DNA of 16,855 nt from UBA2336 sp964538575 (GCA_964538575.1 CAZIGG010000067.1:1-16855), one strand, 5' to 3'; counted from the stretch's first letter, positions 1 through 9,194 are shown. The notes: a model not told the origin generated them from the sequence alone. A program made the numbers and translations.

Positions 1-3000
1 TAGATGATATTAATGGCTACAACTTTCAAAAGAATAATGGTGCTATCGATGCTGAAAACCACGGTACACACGTAGCGGGTACTATTGCCGCGGTGAACAA
101 CAACGGTATTGGTGTATCCGGTATAGCCGGGGGTAGCGGCTCAGGCAATGGCGTAAAAATTATGTCGCTGCAGATTTTAGGTGGCGCCCCTATTGAAAAA
201 TCATACGTGTATGCCGCCAACAATGGCGCTGTGATTTCGCAAAATAGCTGGGGCTATACCAATCCCGGAACCTTTGATGAATCTGTAAAAGATGCTATCG
301 ACTACTTTATTGCCGAAGCAGGAGATTACGAGGGCAGCCCAATGCGTGGAGGTTTGGTATTGTTTGCCGCGGGTAACAACGACTACGATGCTCAGTGGTA
401 TCCGGGTTATTATACCTCTGCCTTGGCGGTCGCTTCCATTGGTGCAGAATGGAAGAAAGCTTATTATTCAAACTACGGAACCTGGGTTGAAGTTTCTGCT
501 CCGGGCGGTGACCAGGGAAGTACATATGGTCCAAAAGGGGGCGTACTCAGCACCATTCCAAAAGATCAGTACGCGTATATGCAAGGCACTTCCATGGCAT
601 GTCCGCATATGTCAGGTATTGCCGCGCTGGCGGTTGCGAACCGCACCCGCCAAATGACCGTTGCCGAGTTATGGAATAAGTTAGTCACCGGTGTTGTCAA
701 TATTGACAAATACAATCCGAATTATATTGGCAAGTTAGGCACGGGCGCTATTGATGCGGCTCTTGCAGTTAAAAATGATCAGGGTAAAGCGCCTGTTGCC
801 ATTACCAATGTATCTGCTACAGATGTTGCTCAAGAATTTGCCAAGCTATCGTGGACTGTGCCTGCTGATGAAGATGATGGGCAACCTTTGAAATTCAATA
901 TCTATTATAATATTGATACAGTTACAGTCGCGAACCTTGCCTCTGCTTCAAAAATTACGATCAGGAATGATTCCGTTGCAGGGAAGACTTTCCTGTATGA
1001 AGTGGAAAACCTGCTGGGCTTACGCCAGTACGACTTTGTTGTTACCTCCGTTGACCGCTGGGGAAATGAATCGGTGTTTTCAAATATTCTTGAGATCACA
1101 ACCAATGACGGACCCGCAATTGCGGTTACACCATTAACCGTTGGCGGTACAAGCCAATCGAACCCTACGTGGGTAATTGATGCCGCTGTTTCGAAAACCG
1201 GTACTCAAAATATTACTATTCAGAACAATGCATCAGGCTTGTTGCGTTATTCATCCTTCATGCGCCCAAGGGCTGCAGCCACTTCGCCTACTTTAATAGG
1301 TGAAGATATTATTTACCCGGTTGCACCTGCAACCAGTCCGTCTTCAGTAAAAGTCGGACGGGTAGGTGTTGAAGACGACAATGTTGTAAAGCTCTATAGT
1401 AATGAACCTGCTCCACTAGCGTTTGTAACTGTTACCAAGAAATTGATCAGCGGAGTTGCAACTAATTTGGTTGGAGAAACAGATATAACGTTACCGAATT
1501 CGGCCGCTGCAAAGTTCACAGCAACAGAAACAGGCGGATTTAATTTGACACGGGTAACGATGACCATGAAACTGACACGCGCAGCTACCGTTGCCGAACC
1601 GGTAGTTGTTGAGATTTACAAAGGTGGTCTCGCCAAAGAAAACCTGCTGCTGGCCCAGGCATACACCACTAACAGCGTAAGTCAGCATAATGCATTTATT
1701 ACCTTAAATGAACAATTGTATTTTGCTCAGGGCGAATCGTTCTATGTGGTATTCCACATTCCGAACGGAAACTTGTTCCCGCTGGGTATTGGTTTTGATG
1801 CCGACCCGGCACTCGCAACCGAAGGTTATTATTCTTCCAACGTAGGCGCAACCTGGCAACAGTTAGATGATGCATTGAACGATAAGCGGTTTGCGTGGGC
1901 GATAGAAGCATTCAGCGGCAATGCAGACGTTGGCACTTATCTGTCACTGGCGCCAGAAAGCGGAGACATCAGCGGAATGAACTCAAGCGCGGCAGTGATT
2001 ACAGCCGATGCAAGTAATCTGATTAACGGAAATTATGCTGCCAACCTGGTGCTTTCTTCCAATGATGGTGCAATACCGGAATTACGCACTCCTGTTTACC
2101 TGAAAGTCTCCAACCACCAGCCGAATGTGAAGATGATTGACGTTGTTGATTACAATACAGCTTTCGTTGGCTCTAAGAAATCGTTCGATATCGTAATGGA
2201 GAACCAGGGGTTTGGAAGGATTGCCAGCATGACGGCCGCGGGAAGTTATGTGTTATCAGGTCCCGGTGCTTCTCAATTTATTATTGAAACCACTCCGACT
2301 AAGCCTGCTGCAATTCCTGCACGTGATCAGGCAATTGTGCGCGTAAGTTTCGTGCCGACTGTTGCCGGGTCATCCAATGCAACGTTAACGATCACCGGAA
2401 GAAGCGGAAACAATATTCTGTATACATACAACATCTCATTGTTTGGTGTGGGTGCCGAAACTTCAAAGATTGTGCTTAGTCCCGAAGTGCAGGTAACAAC
2501 TCCGCTAACCATCGGTCAGTCAGTAGCGGCTGATATAACCGTGCACAATACAGGTGGATTTCCTCTGAAATATTTTATACCCGGTTATGATACAAAAGGC
2601 GTGAGCGACAACTGGCCAGCGCCTTATCAAAAATATGGCTACAAGCAACGCACCAGTAATGTGCCTGTAAGTGATCCTAATTATATTGCCTATCCTGCCG
2701 TGTTTAATGATATTAAAACGACCGGTGTTGATATAACCAGTCAGGTGATGACGGACAGAACATGGGCAACTGTTGATATAGGTTTTGATTTCCCGTATTA
2801 TGATAAAGTGATGAAAACCATATACGTGGCGCAAAAAGGATATACTGCCTTTGATAATACCATAAGGCCCCTCAACACGCCCACGTTGAACAGACCTGGC
2901 ACCATTCCTAAAGGCGTTATTTCATTGTTAGGAACATTTTTGACTTACTCTGCTCAGGGTAAAGTATTCTACAAGAAGGAAGCAGATCGGTTGATCATTC

Positions 3001-6000
3001 AATATGATAATGTAACTGATGGTGGCGGAAAAAGTTTGACCGCTCAGATGGAATTGCATAGCAATGGAGACATTCGCTTCTACTATGATAAAATGGATAC
3101 CTGGCCATCTAATGCCAGACAATACTTGAACATCAGTATAGAAGACATGGACCAGAAGGATGGAATCCTGATTCATAATGCTAGTAAGCTGATAACCTTA
3201 AACAATAAGACTGTTGTTGCACTTGATTACCCAGGCCCCAACATTATTACCAGCATAACCAATGGTTCCGGTATTATTGCTCCGGGCGGAACAGCCAATG
3301 TGACTGTAAACATGAACACAACTACATTGGTTGAGGGCTTGTTAAATCGCTACATCAACTTCATAAGCAATGATCCGGTCAACGGTCAGAAGAATGCATT
3401 GATACAACTCGATATTACTGCCGGTGGCACCGCTTCACCTTCCATTTCGACAGATAACATTGTATTTGGAGATGTGTTTCAGGGAGCTGTTCGCTCAAAG
3501 CAATTCACTGTTAAAAACAGCGGGACAGCCAATGTGAACATCACAAGCATGGTTTTTACCAATAGTGCCTTTACCGTTACAGGTGAAGCTGCTCCATTGA
3601 GTGTGAAGCCGGGTATGTACAAAGACTTTTCGGTGGAAATTCCAACAGGAACAATTGCATCTCTATCAGACGATCTTGTTATTACCTATTCCGATGCATC
3701 AACGTACACGATTCATGTAACAGGAAATGTTGTGGATGCGCCAGCGATCACGGCTGATTTAGCACAAGTAAATCAAACATTGAACTACAAAGAAACTGCA
3801 AGCGTGCCCTACAGTATTCAAAATACCGGAGCAGCTCCGTTAGAGGTTTCTGTAACCGGTAAGCAATGGGCAACCTTTGATGCAACAGGATCAACCCCTG
3901 CTGCTGTTACCTACGATGTTGAAAAGCACAACACCGGTGGTGTGTACCAGTGGATTGATATTCGCCAAACAGGTGTTCATCTTAATCTGGACGGTGATGT
4001 ATTTATTCCGGAAGATTACTGGAACGAAATAGATTTGCCATTCCCATTTGAGTTTTACGGAACTACCTATAACAAAATCAAGCTAGGGTTGAATGGTATA
4101 GCTACTTTTGAAGCGGGGTTCCCTCCGAATATGATCTTTAGTGACAGCGTTCCTTCAAAGAATTACGAAGGAGCTTACCTGATGCCATACTGGACCTTTG
4201 GTGGGTTTTCAGACATGTATGAGGCAGAAGGTTTTGGAATCTACTACCAACACTATGACGATAAGGTTATCATTACCTGGAGCTATTTGGTGAACAACTT
4301 TGGCGGCATGGGTGACCCCATATCGACTCAAATGTTCCTGTACAAGAACGGGACCATCAAATTCCAGTACCGTGTTGAAGATACGGGTAATTCAGGCGAT
4401 CAAACTTCTGTATTTACCTTTATTGGGCTTCAGAAGAATAAAACGGAAGGGATTATGATTTCACCAAAAATTGCGCTGGACTACGGTTCAAGCACCGGAC
4501 TGGCGTATATCCTAACACCGGAGAAGAAGCATATTGTTGCTGCTGGTGCAACCTTAACCGGGGATATTAATTTCAATTCGTTCAATGTATACGGGGGTGT
4601 TTATAATGCCGATTTAAAAATTAAGTCGAATGCTCCTAACGATGAATTAAAACTGAAACCCGTACAGCTTACTGTAAACGGTACACCTGTTTACGTGGCT
4701 CCTGATTCAGTCAATTACGGTTTGTTGATGATTGGTAATCCTACCTTTAATCAAAAGTATTTCGAAATCGAAAACAAGGGTTCGGCACCGCTCATTATTA
4801 CAGACATGAAACGCCAGATAGGAAATTTACAACGCATGAATGTTGCGGCATGGCAGTATGTTTACAATCCCTTCCCACCTGTAGGATACAACTGGCAATT
4901 TGCCGACATCACAGGCTTGTTCTGTACAGGTTGTGCCAATACGCCTATTGCAGTTGGAGCAAATGAAAAGCTTAGGATGATGATTGAACACAATCCGAAT
5001 AATGCACAGAATTATAATGAAGGGTTGATCATAACCAGCAATGCAGGTATCGATACAATACAGTTGACCAGTACAGCTTACCGAGCACCAGGTCTGGTAG
5101 TAACTACTACGCCCATCACTGAAACCGTGAACACATTAGCGGAAGTAGTAGAACATAAAATTCCGTTCAGTACTACCAACACCAACAATGGCCAGGGTAA
5201 TTTAGAGTATACAATCAGTATTGAATTTGGCCGTACCGCAACGTCAGCATCCGAAACAACGACAACAACCTCGCAATCAAGTGTTCAGTCTCTTACTAAA
5301 AAGGCAGCAAGCAACGGAGGAACAACAACGTCTTCAACAAATTCGTACAATCGTACTATTTCACATACGGATAAGACTACGCCCGATACATGGGTGGGAA
5401 CGGGTGGATCGTCACCGTTTGTGGTTGCTACGAAATACAATTCTGGCCCTACTGGATTCAGCGTATCGCATATTGAGACATTCTTCCGGGCACAGAGTTT
5501 AGTAACAGGAAAAGTGCGGGTTGAAATCCGTGCAGGCGGAACTTCCATTGAAACGTCAACAAAAGTGACAGAAGGCTCCTATACATTCACAACTTCAGGT
5601 TCGGATGAGTATGGTTCGTGGATTACTATTCCGATGGACAAAGTTGGCGGTATCTATCCAAATGAAGATTTCTATGTGATTGTTACTTCTCCATTAGGTA
5701 TACAATTACCCCAGGGTACCATTTCAGACATGAGTACGACAGGGGGTCGTTACTACTACTATGATTATAACGATAGCAGGTGGTACGATATTAACACCCT
5801 CAGCGGTTTTGGAAAACTGGGTTGGTTAACAGTGGCCGCTGAACAAACCGCAGGAGTTACCTCATGGCTCAATATTACTTCAGCCCTTAACGGATCGATG
5901 GCTCCGGGAGTACGGGATACCGTCCTGTTATCAATTGACAGCCATTATGCAATGAGTGGAGATCAGATTGCAAACATTGTACTGACAACAAATGATCCAT

Positions 6001-6869
6001 TGAAAAAAGTAACGAAGATCCCTGTTTCCTTGCATGTGAATGAGGCACCTGTTTTCGGTAATGTTCCGGAAAACATCGTAACTGCGGAAGGCGAAACCTA
6101 CAGCATCAATATGACAGTAACTGATCTGGAAGGGAACACCTTTACAGTAGCCTCCGCACAATCATATCCTGGTGTTTCCCACACGTTTACGAATGGCGTA
6201 CTGACACTTACCGTTGCGCCTGATTACGGAGATGCGGGTTCATACAGTTATGTTTTTACAGCAACAGACCAGTATAACGCTGTGAGGGAAATTACTATTC
6301 CGTCTGAAGTTGTTCATACAAACCGTGCGCCTGAGTTTATAGGAGAGGATGTGATGAGTTTCAATACTATTGGCCGTATAAATGAATTTACGATCAATGA
6401 TTTCTTCTCGGATCCGGATGGCGATGCATTCACCTATACGGTTACTATTTCTGACGCTACACTTGCACAAGTATTTTCTTCCGTTAACAGTTTCCTGGTT
6501 AAACCTACACGGGAGGGTGAAGCAAGCATAACGTTTACAGCAACCGATATTTACAACGCTAAATCAACAAAAACCATTACGGTAAATGTAACAGCGGTGT
6601 TGGGTATTGAAGATAATGATATAAACTTCAGCCTGACGGTGTATCCCAATCCATCTAAAGGCAAAACATTTATCCATGTTGAAGGCGAGATAAGGAACGA
6701 GTATCGTATTCGCGTATTCAACAGCTTGGGGTCAATGCTTTTAACCAAGGATGTGATCATGCAAAATGAAGATGCTGAATTGGATCTTAGCAAACTGCAA
6801 AGGGGAATTTATTTCATAGAAATCACCGATAATGAAGGTCGCAGCACCAGACGGATTGTAAAAGAATAA
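1..6869 (+). CDS. Giant secreted subtilisin-like serine protease (peptidase S8) with T9SS sorting domain, 5'-truncated
   Basis: The reading frame is open from base 3 to the TAA at 6867-6869, giving 2288 visible residues; the true start lies before the window. The S8 catalytic domain shows HGTHVAGT (catalytic His codon 60-62), the oxyanion Asn in FAAGN (375-377) and GTSMACPHMSG (catalytic Ser codon 591-593). The Asp motif and signal peptide must be upstream. After the protease (to about 770) come a fibronectin III domain (about 790-1110), then a long chain of beta-sandwich modules including ASH-like 'FTVKNSGTA' repeats, two nidogen-like modules, two jelly-roll-like modules and a Ser/Thr-rich linker (about 5230-5400). 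Two cadherin/Ig-like domains (about 6042-6612) and a type A T9SS C-terminal domain starting NFSLTVYPNPSKG (6624-6866) complete it. It is expected to be exported by Sec, cross the outer membrane by T9SS and act on the cell surface or in the medium. Substrate is unknown. Only three cysteines were noticed. Confidence 0.95.
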   Translation, partial: DDINGYNFQKNNGAIDAENHGTHVAGTIAAVNNNGIGVSGIAGGSGSGNGVKIMSLQILGGAPIEKSYVYAANNGAVISQNSWGYTNPGTFDESVKDAIDYFIAEAGDYEGSPMRGGLVLFAAGNNDYDAQWYPGYYTSALAVASIGAEWKKAYYSNYGTWVEVSAPGGDQGSTYGPKGGVLSTIPKDQYAYMQGTSMACPHMSGIAALAVANRTRQMTVAELWNKLVTGVVNIDKYNPNYIGKLGTGAIDAALAVKNDQGKAPVAITNVSATDVAQEFAKLSWTVPADEDDGQPLKFNIYYNIDTVTVANLASASKITIRNDSVAGKTFLYEVENLLGLRQYDFVVTSVDRWGNESVFSNILEITTNDGPAIAVTPLTVGGTSQSNPTWVIDAAVSKTGTQNITIQNNASGLLRYSSFMRPRAAATSPTLIGEDIIYPVAPATSPSSVKVGRVGVEDDNVVKLYSNEPAPLAFVTVTKKLISGVATNLVGETDITLPNSAAAKFTATETGGFNLTRVTMTMKLTRAATVAEPVVVEIYKGGLAKENLLLAQAYTTNSVSQHNAFITLNEQLYFAQGESFYVVFHIPNGNLFPLGIGFDADPALATEGYYSSNVGATWQQLDDALNDKRFAWAIEAFSGNADVGTYLSLAPESGDISGMNSSAAVITADASNLINGNYAANLVLSSNDGAIPELRTPVYLKVSNHQPNVKMIDVVDYNTAFVGSKKSFDIVMENQGFGRIASMTAAGSYVLSGPGASQFIIETTPTKPAAIPARDQAIVRVSFVPTVAGSSNATLTITGRSGNNILYTYNISLFGVGAETSKIVLSPEVQVTTPLTIGQSVAADITVHNTGGFPLKYFIPGYDTKGVSDNWPAPYQKYGYKQRTSNVPVSDPNYIAYPAVFNDIKTTGVDITSQVMTDRTWATVDIGFDFPYYDKVMKTIYVAQKGYTAFDNTIRPLNTPTLNRPGTIPKGVISLLGTFLTYSAQGKVFYKKEADRLIIQYDNVTDGGGKSLTAQMELHSNGDIRFYYDKMDTWPSNARQYLNISIEDMDQKDGILIHNASKLITLNNKTVVALDYPGPNIITSITNGSGIIAPGGTANVTVNMNTTTLVEGLLNRYINFISNDPVNGQKNALIQLDITAGGTASPSISTDNIVFGDVFQGAVRSKQFTVKNSGTANVNITSMVFTNSAFTVTGEAAPLSVKPGMYKDFSVEIPTGTIASLSDDLVITYSDASTYTIHVTGNVVDAPAITADLAQVNQTLNYKETASVPYSIQNTGAAPLEVSVTGKQWATFDATGSTPAAVTYDVEKHNTGGVYQWIDIRQTGVHLNLDGDVFIPEDYWNEIDLPFPFEFYGTTYNKIKLGLNGIATFEAGFPPNMIFSDSVPSKNYEGAYLMPYWTFGGFSDMYEAEGFGIYYQHYDDKVIITWSYLVNNFGGMGDPISTQMFLYKNGTIKFQYRVEDTGNSGDQTSVFTFIGLQKNKTEGIMISPKIALDYGSSTGLAYILTPEKKHIVAAGATLTGDINFNSFNVYGGVYNADLKIKSNAPNDELKLKPVQLTVNGTPVYVAPDSVNYGLLMIGNPTFNQKYFEIENKGSAPLIITDMKRQIGNLQRMNVAAWQYVYNPFPPVGYNWQFADITGLFCTGCANTPIAVGANEKLRMMIEHNPNNAQNYNEGLIITSNAGIDTIQLTSTAYRAPGLVVTTTPITETVNTLAEVVEHKIPFSTTNTNNGQGNLEYTISIEFGRTATSASETTTTTSQSSVQSLTKKAASNGGTTTSSTNSYNRTISHTDKTTPDTWVGTGGSSPFVVATKYNSGPTGFSVSHIETFFRAQSLVTGKVRVEIRAGGTSIETSTKVTEGSYTFTTSGSDEYGSWITIPMDKVGGIYPNEDFYVIVTSPLGIQLPQGTISDMSTTGGRYYYYDYNDSRWYDINTLSGFGKLGWLTVAAEQTAGVTSWLNITSALNGSMAPGVRDTVLLSIDSHYAMSGDQIANIVLTTNDPLKKVTKIPVSLHVNEAPVFGNVPENIVTAEGETYSINMTVTDLEGNTFTVASAQSYPGVSHTFTNGVLTLTVAPDYGDAGSYSYVFTATDQYNAVREITIPSEVVHTNRAPEFIGEDVMSFNTIGRINEFTINDFFSDPDGDAFTYTVTISDATLAQVFSSVNSFLVKPTREGEASITFTATDIYNAKSTKTITVNVTAVLGIEDNDINFSLTVYPNPSKGKTFIHVEGEIRNEYRIRVFNSLGSMLLTKDVIMQNEDAELDLSKLQRGIYFIEITDNEGRSTRRIVKE
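1491..1919 (+). repeat. Jelly-roll-like module, copy 1 of 2, in the giant protease
   Basis: About 143 residues with a recognisable path: AKFTATETGGFNLTRV, a VVVEIYKGG strand, ESFYVVFHIPNG, PLGIGF, an aromatic YY, and closing FAWAIEA. The same order recurs near 5412-5850 (ATKYNSGPTGFSVSHI, VRVEIRAGG, EDFYVIV, PLGIQL, YYYYDY, LGWLTVAAE). The similarity is at protein level by eye; the DNA copies are well diverged. I cannot name the domain family. Confidence 0.6.
2763..3230 (+). repeat. Nidogen-like beta module, copy 1 of 2, in the giant protease
   Basis: About 156 residues running from Trp (WATVDIGFDFPYYDKVMKT) through a QKGYTAFDN strand, RLIIQYDN, HSNGDIRFYY and a glycine-rich turn to ALDY. 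The pattern 'FxFPYY...NGxIxFxY' resembles extracellular modules often seen after bacterial subtilases. The second copy (4020-4484) has the same order and nearly the same length (about 155 residues), supporting an ancient internal duplication. Confidence 0.6.
4020..4484 (+). repeat. Nidogen-like beta module, copy 2 of 2, in the giant protease
   Basis: It begins WNEIDLPFPFEFYGTTYNK, continues with LGLNGIATFE, DKVIITWSY, YKNGTIKFQYR and FIGLQKN, and ends ALDY. It matches copy 1 in motif order and length, and again leads into a short module with a 'SNAP/SNDP' strand (about 4584-4683). Assignment to a named family would need a profile search. Confidence 0.6.
5412..5850 (+). repeat. Jelly-roll-like module, copy 2 of 2, in the giant protease
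   Basis: This is the partner of the 1491-1919 module, sharing the VEI..GG strand, the FYV strand, the PLGI turn and a closing Trp strand. It directly follows a Ser/Thr-rich linker. Like copy 1, it is followed by a module ending in a 'SNDP/TNDP' strand (near 5949-6045). The pairing of the two modules is therefore itself repeated at both ends of the protein. Confidence 0.6.
6624..6866 (+). other. T9SS type A C-terminal sorting domain of the giant protease
   Basis: The last 81 residues have the pattern of the T9SS type A sorting domain: a VYPNPSKG opening, an 'IRVFNSLGSML' strand, a short acidic turn (NEDAELDLSKL) and the closing RGIYFIEI with a basic tail ending RRIVKE. In this family the domain directs passage through the type IX secretion pore and is normally removed on attachment. 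Its presence marks the host as a T9SS-bearing Bacteroidetes and shows the protease gene is intact at its 3' end. Confidence 0.93.
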
Positions 6870-6893
6870 ATAAGGTCTTAAAAAGAAACATAC

Positions 6894-7349
6894 ATGAAAA
6901 ATTATGCTATAATCATACTGCTGGGCTTAACGGGATTTTTCCTGTCAGGCTGCAATGATGAGGAAACCCCCTCTGCGAAAGAGAAACAACTGAGTAATCT
7001 TTCGGGCACATGGGAACTTGCTTCAGTTACGATGGGTGGAGTTGATGTAACGCCCGAATACTCCTCTTTCGAATTAACGTTATCAGGATCTGCGCGCTCC
7101 GATGTTTTTGATTACGTTGTGGCAGGACGACCCGAACTAAGCCCCTGGCCAGTCAGGGGAACGTGGAGTTTTGGCCCGGATTTGAAATCCGAAATAATGC
7201 GTGATCCGGGCACTGACGATGCACTTTTAATGAGTTATTCTGTTACCGGTTCACGCTTAGTAGTTGAATTTACGTTCATTGGATTGGGTTACCAGGCGCG
7301 AACAAGAAGTGCTGAAGATATTTGGATTTATACCTTTGAGAAGAAATAA
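6894..7349 (+). CDS. Small lipocalin-like lipoprotein
   Basis: A 151-residue protein. Residues 1-19 form a signal peptide with a hydrophobic core (YAIIILLGLTGFFLSG), and LSGC places the lipidated Cys at residue 20. NDEE directly follows the Cys; acidic residues there resemble the lipoprotein surface-export signals described in Bacteroidetes, so surface exposure is possible. The mature part starts with LSGTWELASV and alternates beta strands, as in the lipocalin-like Bacteroidetes lipoprotein families. The start is the only Met before the signal sequence. The gene lies 24 bp after the protease stop with no terminator between them and ends 18 bp before a strong terminator, so the two genes are probably cotranscribed. 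A role as partner, inhibitor or accessory of the protease is inference only. Confidence 0.85.
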   Translation: MKNYAIIILLGLTGFFLSGCNDEETPSAKEKQLSNLSGTWELASVTMGGVDVTPEYSSFELTLSGSARSDVFDYVVAGRPELSPWPVRGTWSFGPDLKSEIMRDPGTDDALLMSYSVTGSRLVVEFTFIGLGYQARTRSAEDIWIYTFEKK

Positions 7350-7367
7350 TACTGGTTGATTTAAAGT

Positions 7368-7399
7368 AAAAAGAGCCGGCAATGGAGCCGGCTCTTTTT
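7368..7399. terminator. Bidirectional Rho-independent terminator
   Basis: The arms 7368-7380 and 7387-7399 are perfectly complementary over 13 bp (core GAGCCGGC/GCCGGCTC) with a 6-base loop AATGGA. The A-run on one side and T-run on the other (through 7401) give a U-tract on either strand. It sits between the convergent lipoprotein gene (+) and the S41 peptidase gene (-), so it can stop both. Confidence 0.93.
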
Positions 7400-7423
7400 T
7401 TATGAAATGTTGAAAGTAGATTC

Positions 7424-9049
7424 TTAAAGCTTCGTATTCTTCAATTCAGGAATTCTGTCAAAAAGCTTTAATGCCTGCTGAAATACTTCATTGGTTTCGT
7501 TCATGATCGGGTATAACCCGTCATTGCCCCAAACCTTGCGTGCGATCTGTGCTTTTACATGCACCTGGAATAACCGCTTTTTCAATCTGAGCTCTTCATA
7601 ATCCGGCTTCAGCTTTTTTTGCTGACCAAGCTTCACCAGGTCATTTAACATTTCATCTGTTATCTTGAACCTGGTATAAAACGCATCAAAGCCCTTGTCT
7701 TCCAGTTCTTGCTTATGTTTTTCGGCATACTTAAACGCGTACTCATAAATGGTAGTGGTTGAATAAAGTTCATTTAAGTAGTGACTGTTTTGTGTTGTAT
7801 CCAGCGGAATAAAATAATCGGGCATAATGCCGCCACCACCGTATACCGTTCTTCCGTTTTCGGTGTTGTATTTTAACGTGTCATTGAAATGAATGCTGTC
7901 GGCATGGAAGAATTCTCCTTTTTTATAGCGGCTCAATATATCCTGCGAATATTCTTCTTCGTCATCGTAAGGCTTTTGAATGGAACGGCCGCTGGGTGTG
8001 TAGTACCGTGAAATCGTTAACCGAAGTTCCGAACCATCACTTAAGTCAAACGGGTTTTGAACCAAACCTTTTCCGTAAGATCTTCGCCCCACTACCAACG
8101 CCCGGTCATTATCCTGTAATGCCCCCGCGAGAATCTCTGATGCTGACGCACTCCATTCGTTTACCAGCACAATCAGGTCGCCTTCTTCAAAGTTTCCGCT
8201 GTTGGTTGAGCTCGCATTCGTGTTCAGATGTTTATCTTTTCCGTTGGTGTAAACAATTTTTTTACCACCCGAAAGGAAATCGTCAGCCATTTGAATAGCC
8301 ACCTGCATGTAACCGCCACCGTTGCTCTGCAGGTCAAGGATCAATCGTTTCATTCCGCGGCTTTTCAGTTTGTTAAGGGCAGTGCTGAACTCTTCATACG
8401 TGGTAGCAGCAAAGCGGCTGATTTTGATGTAGCCGGTTTCAGGATCAACCATATACGCCACATCCAGCGAGAATTGCGGAATTTTATCACGGATAATGTT
8501 AAACGCTAACGGTTCAGACGAACCGGAACGCAGAATGGTAACTTTTACTTCTGTTCCGCTTGGGCCTTTCAGTGCCTTCATTACATCCGGTGATTTAATG
8601 CCCACTCCGGCAACATCCTTATCATCTACTTTTACGATTTTATCTCCAGATAAAATTCCCAGCGCCTCTGATGGTCCGCCCGGCAGGGGAGAAATAATTA
8701 CAATGGTATCCTGGAAAATATTGAACTCAACGCCAATGCCGTCAAAGTTTCCGCGCAGGTCTTCGTTGGCCTGAATGCGATCGGAAGCCGGAATATAAAC
8801 CGAGTGAGGATCAAGCTTGGCCAGCAAATGCCGGATCGATTCATCTACCAGCTTATCGGTTTTTATATCATCAACATATTTTTGATCGATGTAGGTCAGT
8901 ACCTCGCGCAGTTTTTGAACGTCCCTGCCTACTTCGGAAGAAGTTTTTTTGGTATTCAGGCTTGCGCCAATGAAAATTCCGCCTGCAAGTCCGAGGCAAA
9001 GGATAATGGGAAGGCTGATCTGGTACCGGGTATTTTTTTGTTCGCTCAT
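7424..9049 (-). CDS. C-terminal processing peptidase, S41 family (CtpA/Prc type)
   Basis: A 541-residue periplasmic serine protease anchored by an N-terminal hydrophobic segment (about residues 10-30). Domains in order: a helical lead with LLAKLDPHSVYIP (75-87), a PDZ domain (about 105-190, GIGVEFN ... SEALGILSGDKI), and the S41 core with LDLQSNGGG (238-246). The nucleophile is within SASASEI (Ser302) and the general base is Lys327 in SYGKGLVQ, the usual Ser + 25 spacing, followed by the expected Gln331. A C-terminal extension of about 130 residues is longer than in short CtpB types. Such enzymes trim or degrade periplasmic proteins from the C-terminus. The gene stands alone: the next gene upstream is divergent, and a terminator lies downstream. 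The ATG at 9049 gives a short basic head before the membrane segment. Confidence 0.94.
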   Translation of the reverse strand: MSEQKNTRYQISLPIILCLGLAGGIFIGASLNTKKTSSEVGRDVQKLREVLTYIDQKYVDDIKTDKLVDESIRHLLAKLDPHSVYIPASDRIQANEDLRGNFDGIGVEFNIFQDTIVIISPLPGGPSEALGILSGDKIVKVDDKDVAGVGIKSPDVMKALKGPSGTEVKVTILRSGSSEPLAFNIIRDKIPQFSLDVAYMVDPETGYIKISRFAATTYEEFSTALNKLKSRGMKRLILDLQSNGGGYMQVAIQMADDFLSGGKKIVYTNGKDKHLNTNASSTNSGNFEEGDLIVLVNEWSASASEILAGALQDNDRALVVGRRSYGKGLVQNPFDLSDGSELRLTISRYYTPSGRSIQKPYDDEEEYSQDILSRYKKGEFFHADSIHFNDTLKYNTENGRTVYGGGGIMPDYFIPLDTTQNSHYLNELYSTTTIYEYAFKYAEKHKQELEDKGFDAFYTRFKITDEMLNDLVKLGQQKKLKPDYEELRLKKRLFQVHVKAQIARKVWGNDGLYPIMNETNEVFQQALKLFDRIPELKNTKL

Positions 9050-9168
9050 ATTGATAATCTCGTCTCGTCAGTTCTTTAACGGTGCTATATAACAAATGTT
9101 CAGCGATGATAAATCCCTTTTTCGACCGGAAATGGACAAAAACGTGAAATTAATTACGGCTGCTCATT

Positions 9169-9187
9169 CCCTTCGCGTTTTGAAGGG
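9169..9187. promoter_or_regulatory. Inverted repeat in the -33 region of the hemerythrin gene promoter (candidate operator)
   Basis: CCCTTC (9169-9174) and GAAGGG (9182-9187) are perfect 6-bp inverted arms with a 7-base spacer. They end 7 bases before the -7 octamer at 9195-9202 and so overlap the expected -33 zone. A repressor or activator site is a reasonable inference; no regulator is known from the window. Confidence 0.35.
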
Positions 9188-9194
9188 CTTTCCC

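Noticed and set aside
2520..3176. Antisense open frames within the giant protease gene
   Set aside because: The sense frame is continuous and encodes recognisable repeat modules; the antisense products look random.
1..6869. Possibility that the protease is a pseudogene because the Asp motif is absent
   Set aside because: The missing part lies before the window; the frame is open throughout and the DDINGYNF lead-in is what normally follows the Asp region.
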